64,000 nt of DNA. Source: Lepus europaeus (Eukaryota > Chordata > Mammalia > Lagomorpha > Leporidae). Below the pieces are notes generated by a model, which searched no databases, had not been told where the DNA came from, and saw only the letters and a program-made list of their open reading frames with translations. The stretch lies in assembly GCF_033115175.1 (NCBI RefSeq), contig NC_084840.1, positions 81,297,179 through 81,361,178 on the forward strand. The letters run 5' to 3'. The position numbers and the translations under genes are program-made. This document shows positions 40,363 through 53,300 of the stretch, piece by piece (within the stretch, counting starts at the first letter, position 1; each line of letters opens with the position of its first letter).

Positions 40363-43300
40363 TTTTTTTTTTATATACAGAAGATCGGTTTAGTATATAT
40401 TAAGTAAAGATTTCAACAGTTTGCCCCCACATAGCAACACAGAGTGAAAAAATACTGTTGGAGTACTAGTTATAGCATTAAATAACAGTGTACAGCACAT
40501 TAAAGACAGAGATCCTACATGATATTTTTTAAAAATTAATTTTCTATGCAATTTCCAATTTAACACCAGGTTTTTTTTTCCATTTCCAATTATCTTTATA
40601 TACAGAAGATCGATTCAGTATATGCTAAGTAAAGATTTCATCAGTTTGCACCCATACAGACACACAAAGTGTAAAAATACTGTTTTAGTACTAGTTATAG
40701 CATCATTTCACATTGGACAACACATTAAGGACAGATCCCACATGACATGTAAGTACACAGTGACTCCTGTTGCTGACTTAACAATTTGACACTCTTGTTT
40801 ACGGCTTCAGTAATCTCCCTAAGCTCTAGTCATGAGTTGCCAAGGCTATGGGAGCCTTTTGAGTTCACCGACTTTGATCTTATTCTGATAGGGTCATAGT
40901 CAAAAGTGGAAGTTCTCTTCTCCCTTCAGAGAAAGGTACCTCCATCTTTGATGGCCCCGTTCTTTCCACTGGGATCTCACTCGCTGAGATCTTTCAGTTA
41001 GGTCTTCTTCTTCTTTTTTTTTTTTTTTGCCAGAGTGTCTTGGCTTTCCATGCCTACAATACTCTCACGGGCTCTTCAGCCAGATCCAAATGCCTTAAGG
41101 GCTGATTCTGAGGCCAGAGTGCTGTTTAGGACATCTGCCATTCTATAAGTCTGCTGTGTATCCCGCTTCCCATGTTGGATCGTTCTCTCCCTTTTTGATT
41201 CTATCAGTTAGTATTAGCAGACACTAGTCTTGTTTGTGTGATCCCTTTGACTCTTAGACCTATCAGAGTCATCAATTGTGAACTGAAATTGATCACCTGG
41301 ACTAGTGACATGGCATTGGCACATGCCACCTTGATGGGATTGTATTGGAATCCCCTGGCACGTTTCTAACTCCACCATTTGGGGCAAGTCAGCTTGAGCA
41401 TGTCCCAAATTGTCCATCTCCTCCATCTCTTTTTCCCACTTTTACATTTAACAGGGATCACTTTTCAGTTAAAATTTAAACACCTAAGAATAACTGTGTG
41501 TTAATTACAGAGTTCAACCACTAGTACTAGAACAACAAAAACAACAACACATACTAAAAAGGATAAAGTATTACATTGTACATCAACCGTCAGGACAAGA
41601 GGTGATCAAGTCACTGTTTCTCAGTGTCCGTTTCACTTCAGCAGGTTTCCCCTTTGGTGCTCAGTTAGTTGTCACCGATAAGGGAAAACAAATGATATTT
41701 GTCCCTTTGGGATGGGCTTAATTGACTCTGCCTGATGTTTTCCAGATTCCTCCATTTTGTTGCAAATGACCGAGTTTCATTGTTTTTTACTGCTGTATAG
41801 TATTCTATAGAGTACATGTCCCATAATTTCTTTATCCAGTCTACTGTTGATGGGCATTTGGGTTGGTTCCAGGTCTTAGTATTGTGAATTGAGCTGCAAT
41901 AAACATTAAGGTGCAGACAGCTTTTTTGTTTGCCGATTTAATTTCCTTTGGGTAAATTCCAAGGAGTGGGATGGCTGGGTTGTATGGTAGGGTTATATTC
42001 AGGTTTCTGAGGAATCTCCAGACTGACTTCCATAGTGGCTTAAGCAGTTTGCATTCCCACCAACAGTGGGTTAGTGTCCCTTTTTCCCCACATCCTCTCC
42101 AGCTTCTGTTGTTGGTAGATTTCTGAATGTGAGCCATTCTAACCAGGGTGAGGTGAAACCTCATTGTGGTTTTGATTTGCATTTCTCTGATTGCTAGTGA
42201 TCCTGAACATTTTTTTCATGTGTCTGTTGGCCATTTGGATTTCCTCTTTTGAAAAATGTCTATTGAGGTCCTTGGCCCATCTCTTAAGTGGGTTGTTTGT
42301 TTTGTTGTTGTGGAGTTTCTTGATTTCTTTGTAGATTCTGGTTATCAACCCTTTATCTGTTGCATAGTTTGCAAATATATTTTCCCATTCTGTAGGTTGC
42401 CTCTTCACTTTCCTGTTTCTTTTGAAGTACAGAAACTTCTCAATTTGATGTAATCCCAAATGTTAATTTTGGCTGTGACTGCCTGTGCTTCTGGGGTCTT
42501 TTCCAAGAAGTCTTTGCCAGTACCTATGTCTTGCAGGGTTTCTCCAATGCTCTCTAATAATTTGATGGTGTTGGGTCATAGATTTAAGTCTTTAATCCAT
42601 GTTGAGTGAATTTTTGTGTAAGGTGAAAGGTAGGGGTCTTGCTGTCTCCTTGTTGATCTTCTGTCCTGTTGATCTATCTCTGAGAGTGTAGTATTGAAGT
42701 CCCCCAGAACTATTGTATTGGAATCTAATTCTCCCTTTAAGTCCCTCAACAAGTCTTTTAAATAAACTGGTGCTCTGCAATTAGGGGCATAAACATTGAT
42801 AATCGTTATATCTTCCTGTTGAAAGGATCCCTTAATTATTATATAGTGCCCCTCTTTGTCTCTCCTAACAGTTTTTGTGGTAAAGTTTATGTTGTCTGAA
42901 AGTAAGATGGCTACGCCCGCTCTTTTTAAATTTCTGTTGGCATGGTATATCTTTTTCCAGCCTTTCACTTTCAGTCTGTATGCATCATTGTTGGAAAGAT
43001 GTGTTTCTTGTAAGCAGCAAAAAGATGGGTTTTATTCCTTAACCCAATCAGCCAATCGGCGTCTTTTAACTGGGCAGTTCAGGCCATTAACGTTCAATGT
43101 CGTGACTATTGAGAAGCAGTAACTTTGCCCTGCCATTTGCCAAAGATATTTTCTAATACATGCTTTGAGATTCCTGTGATCTTTTTCTATGAGGTTTCCT
43201 TCCTTTAACTTCTTTCATATTGATAACCGTGTTTCTGTGTGTAGCACATCTTTAAGCATCTTTTGCAGGGCTGGACGAGTGGCGACAAATTCTTTCAATT

Positions 43301-44556
43301 TCTGTTTGCTGTGGAAGGTCTTTATTTCACCTTCATTCACAAATGAGAGCTTTGCAGGATATAATATTCTCTCCTAGAGAGAATATTAGTTTTCATAGTT
43401 TTCTCTCTTAGTACCTGGGCTATATCTCGTCATTCCCTCCTCGCTTGTAGCGTTTCTGGTGAGAAGTCAGCTGTGAGTCTAATTGGAGATCCTCTGAGAG
43501 TAATCTGATGTTTCTCTCTTGCGCATTTTAAGATCTTTTATGTTTCACTGTGATGAGTTTAATTACGACGTGTTGTGGTGAGGATCTCTTTTGGTCATAT
43601 TTATTAGGAGTTCTATGAGCTTCCTGTACTAGGATGTCTCTGTCCTTCTCCAGACCCGGGAAATTTTCTGCTAGTATCTCACTAAAAAGGCCTTCTAATT
43701 CTTTCTCCCTCTCCATGCCTTCAGGAACTCCTAGAACCCGAATGTTGGGTTTTTTAACAGTATCCTGTAGATTCCCGACAATATTTTTTAGATTTCTGAT
43801 TTCCTCTTCTTTTCTTTGGTTTGACTGTTTCTTTTCCTGTTCTCTGTCTTCTAAATCTGATATTCTCTCTTCTGCTTCACCCATTCTGTTTTTAAGGCTC
43901 TCTAATGTGTTTGTCATTTGATCTATTGAGTTCTTCATTTCATTGTGGTTTTTTGTCAATATCACAGTTTCATGTTCTACTAGTTGTTTCATTTCATTTT
44001 GATTCCTCCTTAATATTTCATTTTCGCGCAAGAGATTTTCTATATTGTCCATTAAGGATTTCTGTAGTTCAAGAATTTGTTTTTGAGAACTTCTTAATGT
44101 TCTTATCAACTTTTTGAGATCCGCTTCTTGCATTTCCTCTATTTCTTCATCTTAATAATCCTGAATTGGGGTGTCTTGTTCATTTGAGGGCATCATAGTG
44201 TCTTCCTTGCTCTTGTTACCTCGGTTTTTGCGTTTGTTGTTTGGCATATTGGAGATAATTTTTTTTTTGCTGTGGTGTTTTTTTCTCGTTATACTATGCC
44301 TCTAGATTAAATGGGCTGTCTGCTTTGATGGATTCTTAGAGGCTGTGATGGGTGTGGCCAGAGATTTCTGTTTGATTCTTCAGGTTTAAGGGTGTGCCAA
44401 AGGTGACTCACACAGATTGTTCTCTCCCTCCCTTGCTCTCTCTTTTTTTTTTTTTGACTCAGTTGGGAAGTAATTCTGCACAGCTGAGTGGAATCGAGGG
44501 TAGTTGAAATCTGGCCTCTGTGGGTATTCGTTTGATCTACCCCTGGGACCACACAA
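40363..44556 (-). mobile_element. L1 element (L1 no. 2), internally deleted ORF2
   Basis: Minus strand, from right to left: 5' UTR part (44556-44191), ORF1 (from 44190 to about 43280; the long open part is 44133-43528) and ORF2 start (about 43120). The endonuclease segment follows (42968-42650, with NVYAPN), then an abrupt join at about 42645 to the ORF2 C-terminal region (to about 41840, including [12 protein letters not shown]), then the 3' UTR. The reverse transcriptase domain is absent. The 3' UTR carries two tandem units (CTTCTGTATATAAAG near 40590 and 40371) and ends in a 12-base A-run. Confidence 0.9.
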
Positions 44557-45900
44557 AGAGTTTATGCCTACTTTTGTTTTTAGTAATCTCAGTTAACCAT
44601 ATTTTCTCTCAGTTGGTACCTTTAATACATTATTGGCTTCATTTGTTTATAGAGCCATCCCAAAGTACTGAATACAATAGAAGTGGCTGGAAAAAGTTCA
44701 TCAGAACCTATAGGAGGACAAGCTAAACACAGAACCAACAACGCTTTAGTTTCATGAGCAGCAAATCTGATATATAAAACTGAGGATGACAAAAGACTTT
44801 AAGTTGCCACATTTAAAATTATAAACTCACATACCAACAAGAGGCATTTGCTTATTGCACACAGTATTTCTGAAAGCACCTGTAGGATTTTACAAAGCAT
44901 TTTCCATCGTTAGGCCTCTGGAGCTTTCTCATTGAGATTAACTGTCATGTCTAGTAACACAAGATCATTAGACTTTTTAATTCTCAGACATTTGTATTAA
45001 TGGCATTTTATATTATAGAAACTTAAAATTTAGCACCACTTCGCATCTTGACAGTACTTCTAATATACTCCAAATAGCCTGTTTAGTTGGTGTCTCTACA
45101 AGATGAGAGACATAGGTCCTTCAGTTTTTTCAGTTTGGCCCGAAATGGAAAAACCGAAGTCCAGAATTTACTGGAAATTTCAGAGTCCAAATTTTTTGAA
45201 ACTGATTTTTTTGAATGCCTGTCGAGAATGCCAAGAAGGCTCAAAATCCAAAATACCTGGTTGAAGATTCTTTAACATCATGACATAATCTACATTATTG
45301 ATCATTGTTACAAGGTGATTATTTAAATGTTTGAAAATAAGCACATATTTAGATAATCCATAGCTCCTAATAAAAATTCAGCTGTTTTTAAACAATTAGA
45401 ATTTAACAGACATCAAGAAGACAATAGATTACTTTAACTCATTGCTTTAACATAGAACCAGATTTTAATTCTATGTCAAAGAGAAACAGATCAGTATACT
45501 TGTGACATCTTCCATCTGCCAATGTCCTTGATTTACATTTTGAAATAACCTGTTGAAAATCTCCAAATTAAGATTAAGTTAATACATCAAATTTTAGCCT
45601 TAGTTACTTTAAACAGTGTTCAACTATTTTCATAGACAACTTGTAAACTAACCCAAATAGTTTTTTATAGAATATAACACGTTGAGTATACAAAAGTTTA
45701 CATTTAGTCATTTATTTCATTTGCCTTTACCCAATTTAAATTGGCAGTTATACCTAAATGACTTATGATGCTGATATATTTTATCTGAATTTAATTTAAA
45801 TTAAAATTGCATTAATCTAAGACAAGTACTAATTACCCATTGCTGTTTCATTGAGTACTGATTACCCGGAAACCTGTTAAAATAAATTGCAAAATAAGTT
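44557..45900. other. No recognised feature
   Basis: AT-rich sequence between the L1 and the ERV. A 62-codon open frame at 45087-45275 has no family I recognise. No RNA gene seen. Confidence 0.4.
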
Positions 45901-47386
45901 CAGCATTTTACAAAGGAATATTTTTAAAGGTAATGATCTTTTTAGATTTAAAGAAAAATTAGTTACAGTGGGCCAGGTCCATGCAGGAAATCTGATTCTC
46001 CTGTCTGGCTTGCTCCTGATAAAACAAAGAGCCATCAGAAGGGTGGGATACCTAATTTGTTTCTCAATAAGCAGGGAGCCCAAAAGGGTTGGACTACTAT
46101 TCCCTTGTTATTCTTATGCTAAGACTGGGACCAGAGAGGGACAAAAGACCAGTTGGAGACCATGGAGACCGCTATATCCAAACTGATAAGGCAGATATAG
46201 TAGACTTTGGGCTAGGGCTGGTTCTAAGATAAAGTCCAAATTTCTAGGTGGGAGGGGAAGATACCGTGAGAGTAGGGGTAGGAACTCGGGGCAGAGAATG
46301 GCTTTGAGGAATGGATAAGCAAGAGGCTTGAGATAAGATGGAAGAGACTGCAGTGGAGGTGGGAGTAGAGGTTGACCCCACCCCCTGGAATTTGATGGGA
46401 GAGGGAGGTGAGGATGCAGCCAGGGTCGGAGCTGCTGTGTTGGAGATAATGGCACTGGAACTTCAGCCACTGAGGCCTCAGGAGGCGGCTGAGCCGGTGC
46501 CTGTAGATTGGAGCAGTAAGGGGGAGGCTCATCTGCAGGATCAAAGGAGGTTGTGGTAGTTGCAGGAACAGGATCAGGGTAGAAGAAAGGATTTTTTGCT
46601 CAGGCCTCTGACCCCTAGTGCGAATTTTGGAGACCAGAAGGACTTGAGCGGGAAAGCACGAAGTACACAGGGGAGTTTAGATTGAAGATAGGAAAAGGCT
46701 TGAACATATGGAATCTCCTTCCATTTTCCCGAACACTCATGGAAGTGATAAAGATGTTATCAGGGTCAAACTACTCCGACTTCCGATCCCTCAGGGAGGG
46801 GCCACTTTTTGAGGGCTGGGGCCATTTGAGAAGAACCATCAGATGGAACGTGGTTCGAGAAAAGTTCCCATTGCAACCTGTAGAGTCAGATCCGTGGATT
46901 GCAAGCATCCTTGCATCCTGGCTATCTGACTAGCAAGAGAATATGGGAGCAGAAGGCGGGGTCATCACCAAGCACCCACTGAAGCCCAGGGCTAGCCTGT
47001 AAAGAGCCAAACAGTGATGGAGTCATCACTCGCACCCACTGTTGCCTGGACACAGTGTCCGTAGAGGCTAAAGGCCTTAAGTAGGAGTAGTGGTGTCTTG
47101 CACTACGACCTTGGACGAAAGTAGAAAAGCCTCAGGCGAATGTAGACGAGAGTAGACCACAACTCAGTAGAAAAGTAGAGTCACCGTGAGAGCTTCCCGT
47201 TCCGCGTCTTACCTCAAAATTTGGAAGGTCGATATTTGGATGGAGATCGCAGAGTGTTCGGTGGCTTGGAAAGAGTTCCGGAGGTGTGCTTCACGACTAG
47301 CAAAAATCCAGGACCCCAAAGCACTGGGGGATGCTAGATTATCAATATAACTTTACCCAAGTCATGGCACCAATGATATCTCTTAA
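45900..47386 (-). mobile_element. Class I ERV internal fragment (leader and gag-like part)
   Basis: Read on the minus strand, this follows the LTR at 47387-47723. A primer-binding-site-like sequence (TGGTGCCATGACTTGGGT) begins at 47372, 14 bases inside the LTR border. Its start resembles the site complementary to tRNA-His used by HERV-H-like elements. Next comes a leader, then a gag-like region with broken frames (about 46930-46110). A Pro-rich segment contains a PPPY late-domain motif, encoded at 46527-46516. No pol or env part was recognised and the second LTR was not found, so the copy is truncated and dead. Confidence 0.7.
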
Positions 47387-47723
47387 TGTTAGCCGTCACA
47401 AAGCACACCAGACACCGGAGTAAGGGAAATGGTTTATTTGGGAACATCCTACAGACCAGAGTGAAGGGGTGGCAAAGGAAAAAAAGAGAGAGAGAGAGAG
47501 ACAGAGGAGAGAAGATAGAGAGATGAGCCAAGAGAGAGGAGAGCGCAGGAGAGAAGAACCAAGAGCCAAGAGAGCACGTGTTCAGGAACAGGCCCTTTTA
47601 AAACTTTGCCTGAGGGCGGGCAGGGAAGCAGAAGCAGTGAATCCCATTAGGATGGGGATGGAGCCTGGCTCAGGTAGCTGGGCCATGTGGCCACCTGGCT
47701 AAAACTGCACCAGTTTCCTAACA
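47387..47723 (-). mobile_element. ERV 5' LTR, 337 bp
   Basis: On the minus strand it starts TGTTAG and ends CTAACA, a perfect 6-base terminal inverted repeat. It has a TATA-like TTTTAAAAGG (about 47590), a CT-rich stretch and AATAAA (47438-47433). It sits exactly at the border of the L1 sequence that resumes at 47724. Confidence 0.85.
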
Positions 47724-50700
47724 TTCCATGACAAACAGAAATTGAAAGAATTTGTCACCACTCATCCAGCCTTACAGAAATTGCTTAAGGATGTGCCGCA
47801 CACAGAAAAACAGAAACATTGTCATCACTGCAAAAGAAGGGAAAAGAAAGAATCTCCCAGTAAAAGCACAAAGGAAATCCAAGTAAAAAATAGGAATACT
47901 TATGGGAAAATGGCAGGGCAAATTCATTACTTATCAGTAGTCACCTTGAATGCAAATGGCCTTAACTCTAGTTAAAATACAGACTGGCTGAACGGATTAA
48001 AAATCAAAACACATCTACTGGCTGCCTACAAGTCACACATCTCACCAACAAAGATGCATGCAGACTGAAAGTGAAAGGATGGAAAAAGATAGTCTATGCT
48101 AACACAAACCAAAAAAGAGCTGGGGTAGCCATCCTAGTATCAGACAAAATAGACTTTAACAGGAAAACTGTTAAAAAAAGACAAAAAGAATCAATAATAA
48201 AGACCCCCCACCCCAACAAAGAAAAGCACAGGACTGGATGGCTTCTATGCTGAATTCTATCAGATATTTAAAGAAGAACTGACTCCAATTCTTCTCAAAC
48301 TATTCAGAACAATCAAAAGAGAGGGAACGCTCCCAAATTCTTTCTATGAAGCCAGCATCACCTTAATTTCTAAACCCGGAAAAGACACAACAGAGAAAGA
48401 AAACTACAGACCAATTTTCCTGATGGACACAGACACAAAAATCCTCGACAAAATTCTAACCAATCAAATCCAACATATCAGAAAGATCATTCACCCAGAC
48501 CAAGTGGGATTTATCCCTGGTATGCAAGAATGGTTCAACATTTGTAAATCAATCAATGTGATAAGATCACATTAAAAAACTGAAGTATAAAATCCTATGA
48601 TTTTCTCAACAGATGCAGATAATGCACCCAATAAAATACAAGATACTTTCATGATGAAAACTCTAAGCAAACTGGGTATAGAAGGAACATTCCTCAAAAC
48701 CATCAAGGAAATTTAAGACAAACTCATGGCCAGCCTTATATTGAATGGGGAAAAGTTGGAAGAATTCCCACTGGAATCCAGAACCAGATAAGGATGCCTG
48801 CTCTCACCACTGCTATTCAATATAGTCCTAGAAATTCTAGCCAGAGTCATTAGGCAAGAAAAAGAAATCAAAGAAATAAAAATTGGGAAAGAGGAAATCT
48901 AACTATCCTTATTTGCAGATGACATTATTCTATATATAAGGGATCCAAAAGACTCCACCAAGAGACTATTGGAACTCATAGAAGTTTGGCAAAGTAGCAG
49001 GATATAAAATCAATACACAAAAATCACAGAGATCTTAAGGTAGAATAAACTTAACCAAGTCTTTAAAGATCTCTATGATGAGAATTACAAAATCTTAAAG
49101 AAAGAAATAGAAGAGGATACCAAAAAATGGACAAATCTTCCATGCTCATGGATTGGAAGAATCAATATCATCAAAATGTCTATTCTCCCAAAAGCAATTT
49201 ATACATTCAATGCGATACCAATCAAGATACCAAAGACCTTCTACTCAGATCTAGAAAAAATGATGCTGAAATTCATATGGAGACACGGGAGACCTTGAAT
49301 AGCTAACGCAATCTTGTACAAAAAAAAAACAAAGCTGGAGGCATCACAATACCAGATTTCAGGACATACTACAGGGCAGCTGTAATCAAAACAGCATGGT
49401 GCTGGTACAGAAACAGATGGATAGACCAATGGAATAGAATAGAAACACCAGAAATCAATCTAAACTCTACAGTCAACTTCTATTTGATCAAGGATCCAAA
49501 ACCAATCCCTGGAATAAGGACAGTCTATTCAATAAATGGCGCTGGGAAAATTGGATTTCCACGTACAGAAGCATGAAGCAAGACCCCTACCTTTCACCTT
49601 ACACAAAAATTCACTCAACATGGATTAAAGACTTAAATCTACAACCCAACACCATCAAATTATTAGAGAGCATTGGAGAAACCCTGCAAGACATAGGTAC
49701 TGGCAAAGACTTCTTGGAAAAGACCCCAGAAGCACAGGCAGTCACAGTCAAAATTAACATTTGGGATTGCATCAAATTGAGAAGTTTCTGTACTTCAAAA
49801 GAAACAGTCAGGAAAGTGAAGAGGCAACCTACAGAATGGGAAAATATATTTGCAAACTATGCAACAGATAAAGGGTTGATAACCAGAATCTACAAAGAAA
49901 TCAAGAAACTCCACAACAACAAAACAAACAACCCACTTAAGAGATGGGCCAAGGACCTCAATAGACATTTTTCAAAAGAGGAAATCCAAATGGCCAACAG
50001 ACACATGAAAAAAATGTTCAGGATCACTAGCAATCAGAGAAATGCAAATCAAAACCACAATGAGGTTTCACCTCACCCTGGTTAGAATGGCTCACATTCA
50101 GAAATCTACCAACAACAGAAGCTGGAGAGGATGTGGGGAAAAAGGGACACTAACCCACTGTTGGTGGGAATGCAAACTGCTTAAGCCACTATGGAAGTCA
50201 GTCTGGAGATTCCTCAGAAACCTGAATATAACCCTACCATACAACCCAGCCATCCCACTCCTTGGAATTTACCCAAAGGAAATTAAATCGGCAAACAAAA
50301 AAGCTGTCTGCACCTTAATGTTTATTGCAGCTCAATTCACAATACTAAGACCTGGAACCAACCCAAATGCCCATCAACAGTAGACTGGATAAAGAAATTA
50401 TGGGACATGTACTCTATAGAATACTACACAGCAGTCAAACAATGAAACTCGGTCATTTGCAACAAAATGGAGGAATCTGGAAAACATCAGGCAGAGTCAA
50501 TTAAGCCCATCCCAAAGGGACAAATATCATTTGTTTTCCCTTACCGGTGACAACTAACTGAGCACCAAAGGGGAAACCTGTTGAAGTGAAACGGACACTG
50601 AGAAACAGTGACTTGATCACCTCTTGTCCTGACTGTTGATGTACAACATAATACTTTATCCTTTTTAGTTTTTTTTTGTTTTTGTTGTTCTAGTACTAGT

Positions 50701-52076
50701 GGTTGAACTCTGTAATTAACACACAATTATGCTTAGGTGTTTAAATTTTAACTGAAATATGATCCCCATTAGGAATTTGGAAAACATTATGCTGAGTGAA
50801 ATAAGCCAGTCCCAAAGGGACAAATATCTTATGTTCTCCCTGAACAGTGACAACTAACCGAGCACCAAAAAGGAAACCTGTTAAAATCAAATGGACACTA
50901 TAGAAATGGTGACTTGATCATCCCTTGCCCTGACTGTTGATGAACAACTTAATACCTTATCCCTCTTAGTATTTTTTTTGTTTGTTCTACTTAATACTTT
51001 TGGTTGAATATTGTAATCAATGCACAGGTATTATTAAGTGTTGAAACTTAACTGAAATATGATTGCTGTTAAATATAAGAGCGGGAATAAGAGAGGGAAG
51101 AGATGTGCAATTTGGGACATGCTCACGCTGACTTGTCCCAAATGGTGGAGTTAGAAACATACCAGGGGAATCCAATTCAATCCCATCAAGGTGGCATGTA
51201 CCAATGCCATCTCACTAGTCCAAGTGATCAGTTTCTGTTCACAATTGATCATAATGATAGGACTATGAGCCAAAAGGATCACACAAACAAGACTAGTGTC
51301 TGCTAATACTAAATGATAGAATAAAAAAGGAGAGAACGATCCAACATGGGAAGCGGGATACACAGCAGACTCAGAATGCCAGATGTCCTAAACAGCACTC
51401 TGGCCTCAGAATCAGCCCTTAAGGCATTCGAATCTGGCTGAAGAGCCCATGAGAGTATTGTAGGCATGGAAAGCCAAGATACCATGGAAAAGAAAAAAAA
51501 AAGAAGAAGAAGAAGACCTAACTGAAAGATCTCTGCGAGTGAGATCCCAGTGGAAAGAATGGGGCCATCAAAGATGGAGGTACCTTTCTCTGAAGGGAGG
51601 AGAGCACTTCCACTTTGACTATGACCCTATCAGAATAAGATCAAAGTCGGTGAACTCAAAAGGCTTCCATAGCCTTGGCAACTCATGACTAGCGCCTAGG
51701 GGGATTACTGATGCCATAAACAAGAATGTTAATTTGTTAAATCAACAACAGGAGTCACTGTGCACTTACTCCTCATGTAGGATCTCTGTGCTAATATGCT
51801 GTACATTGTGATTTAATGCTATAACTAGTACTCAAACAGATTTTACACTCTGTGTTTCTATGTGGGTGCAAACTGTTGAAATCTTTACTTAATATATGCT
51901 AAACTGATCTTCTGTATATAAAGAGAATTGAAAATGAATCTTGATGTGAATGGAAGGGGAGAGGGAGAGGGAAAGGGGAGGGTTGCAGCTGGGAGGGAAG
52001 TTATGGGGGGGGGAAGCCATTGTAGTCCATAAGCTGTACTTTGGAAATTTCTATTCATTAAATAAAAGTGAAAAAT
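47724..52076 (+). mobile_element. L1 element (L1 no. 3), ORF1 end to 3' end, internally deleted
   Basis: It begins within the C-terminal part of ORF1 (KLKEFVTTHPALQKLLKD, about 47740). ORF2 starts at 47910 (MAGQIHYLSVVTLNANGLNS) and the endonuclease start runs to about 48190. A join follows that skips roughly 1 kb into the reverse transcriptase. The FADD motif lies near 48914, a long open C-terminal stretch at 49573-50383, and the 3' UTR (50400-52076) ends TTCATTAAATAAAAG. A ~300-bp tandem duplication covers 50470-51060. Stops and frameshifts are numerous. Confidence 0.92.
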
Positions 52077-52129
52077 AAAACAAATGCATAAAAAATTTAA
52101 GACAATAATTAAAAAATAAAATAAAATGG

Positions 52130-53300
52130 TATATATATGTAAAAACCAATACACAAAAATCAACAGCTCTGTATACACAGAAAATGCCATGGGTGAGAAA
52201 GAACACAATTGCTACAAAAGAAATCAAATACCTTTGAACAAATTTAATCAAAGATGTCAAAGATCTCTACAATGAGAATTACAAAACATTAAAGAAAGAA
52301 ATAGAAGAAGATACAAAAAGATGGAACAATTTTCCATTTTCATGGATTGGAAGGATCAATATCATAAAAATGCCCATTCTTCCAAAAGCAATTTACACTT
52401 TCAATGCAATTCCGATCAAAATACCAAAGTCTTCTCAGATATAGAAAAAATGATGCTGAAATTTAAATGGAAACATAGGAGACCCCAGAATAGCTTAAAG
52501 CAATGTTACATCAAATTGAGAAACTTTGTATTGCAAAAGATACAGGAAAGTGAAGAGGCAACTGACAGAATAGGAGAAATTATTTGCAAACTATGAAACT
52601 GATAAAGGATTAATAGCCAGAATGTATAAACATATCAGAAAACTCCACAACAAACAAAACAAACAACGCACATAAGAGAAGGACCAAGGACTTAAACAGT
52701 CATTTTTCAAGAGGAAATCCAAAAGGCCAACAGACAAATGAAAAAATGCCCAGGATCACTAGCCATCAAAACCACAATGAGGTTTCACCTCACCCCAGTT
52801 AGAGTGGCTTTCATACAGAAATCAAAAAACAACAAATGCTGGCGAGGATGTGGGGAAAAAATAGCCTAATCCACTGTTGGTTGGAATGTAAACTGGTAAA
52901 ATGAATATGGAAGACAGTATAAAAAATCTGAATATAAATCTACCATAACCCAGCCATCCTACTCCAGGGAATTTACTCAATGGAAATGAAATCAGCATAT
53001 TAAAGTGTTATTTGAACTTCCATGTTTACTGCAGCTCTATTCACAATAGCTTAGATATGGAATCAACCCAAATGCCCATCAACTGAAAAATGGATAAAGA
53101 AATTGTGAGTCCTGTACAGAGTGGTAAAAAAAAAAAAAGAAATCCTGTCATTTGCAATACAGTAGATGAAACTAGAAAACATCATACTTAGTGAAAAACA
53201 CCAATCCCAAAAGGACAAATACTGTATGTTCTACCTGATCTGTCACAACTAATAGAGAACCTAACAGGTTATATACAGAAGTAAAATTAATACATTCACG
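52130..53300 (+). mobile_element. L1 fragment (L1 no. 4), older ORF2 C-terminal part
   Basis: It matches the same ORF2 region as L1 no. 3 (from CACAAAAATCAACAGC to the segment before the 3' UTR) but is more diverged and has small deletions. One example is loss of most of the segment between 52480 and 52510. Non-coding. Confidence 0.85.

Noticed and set aside
45087-45275. 62-codon frame between L1 and ERV
   Set aside because: No homology recognised and AT-rich context; not supported as a gene.
49573-50383. Open frames of 170 and 113 codons as independent genes (and the matching minus-strand frames at 41841-42459)
   Set aside because: They are the C-terminal part of L1 ORF2, with the same protein appearing in both L1 copies.
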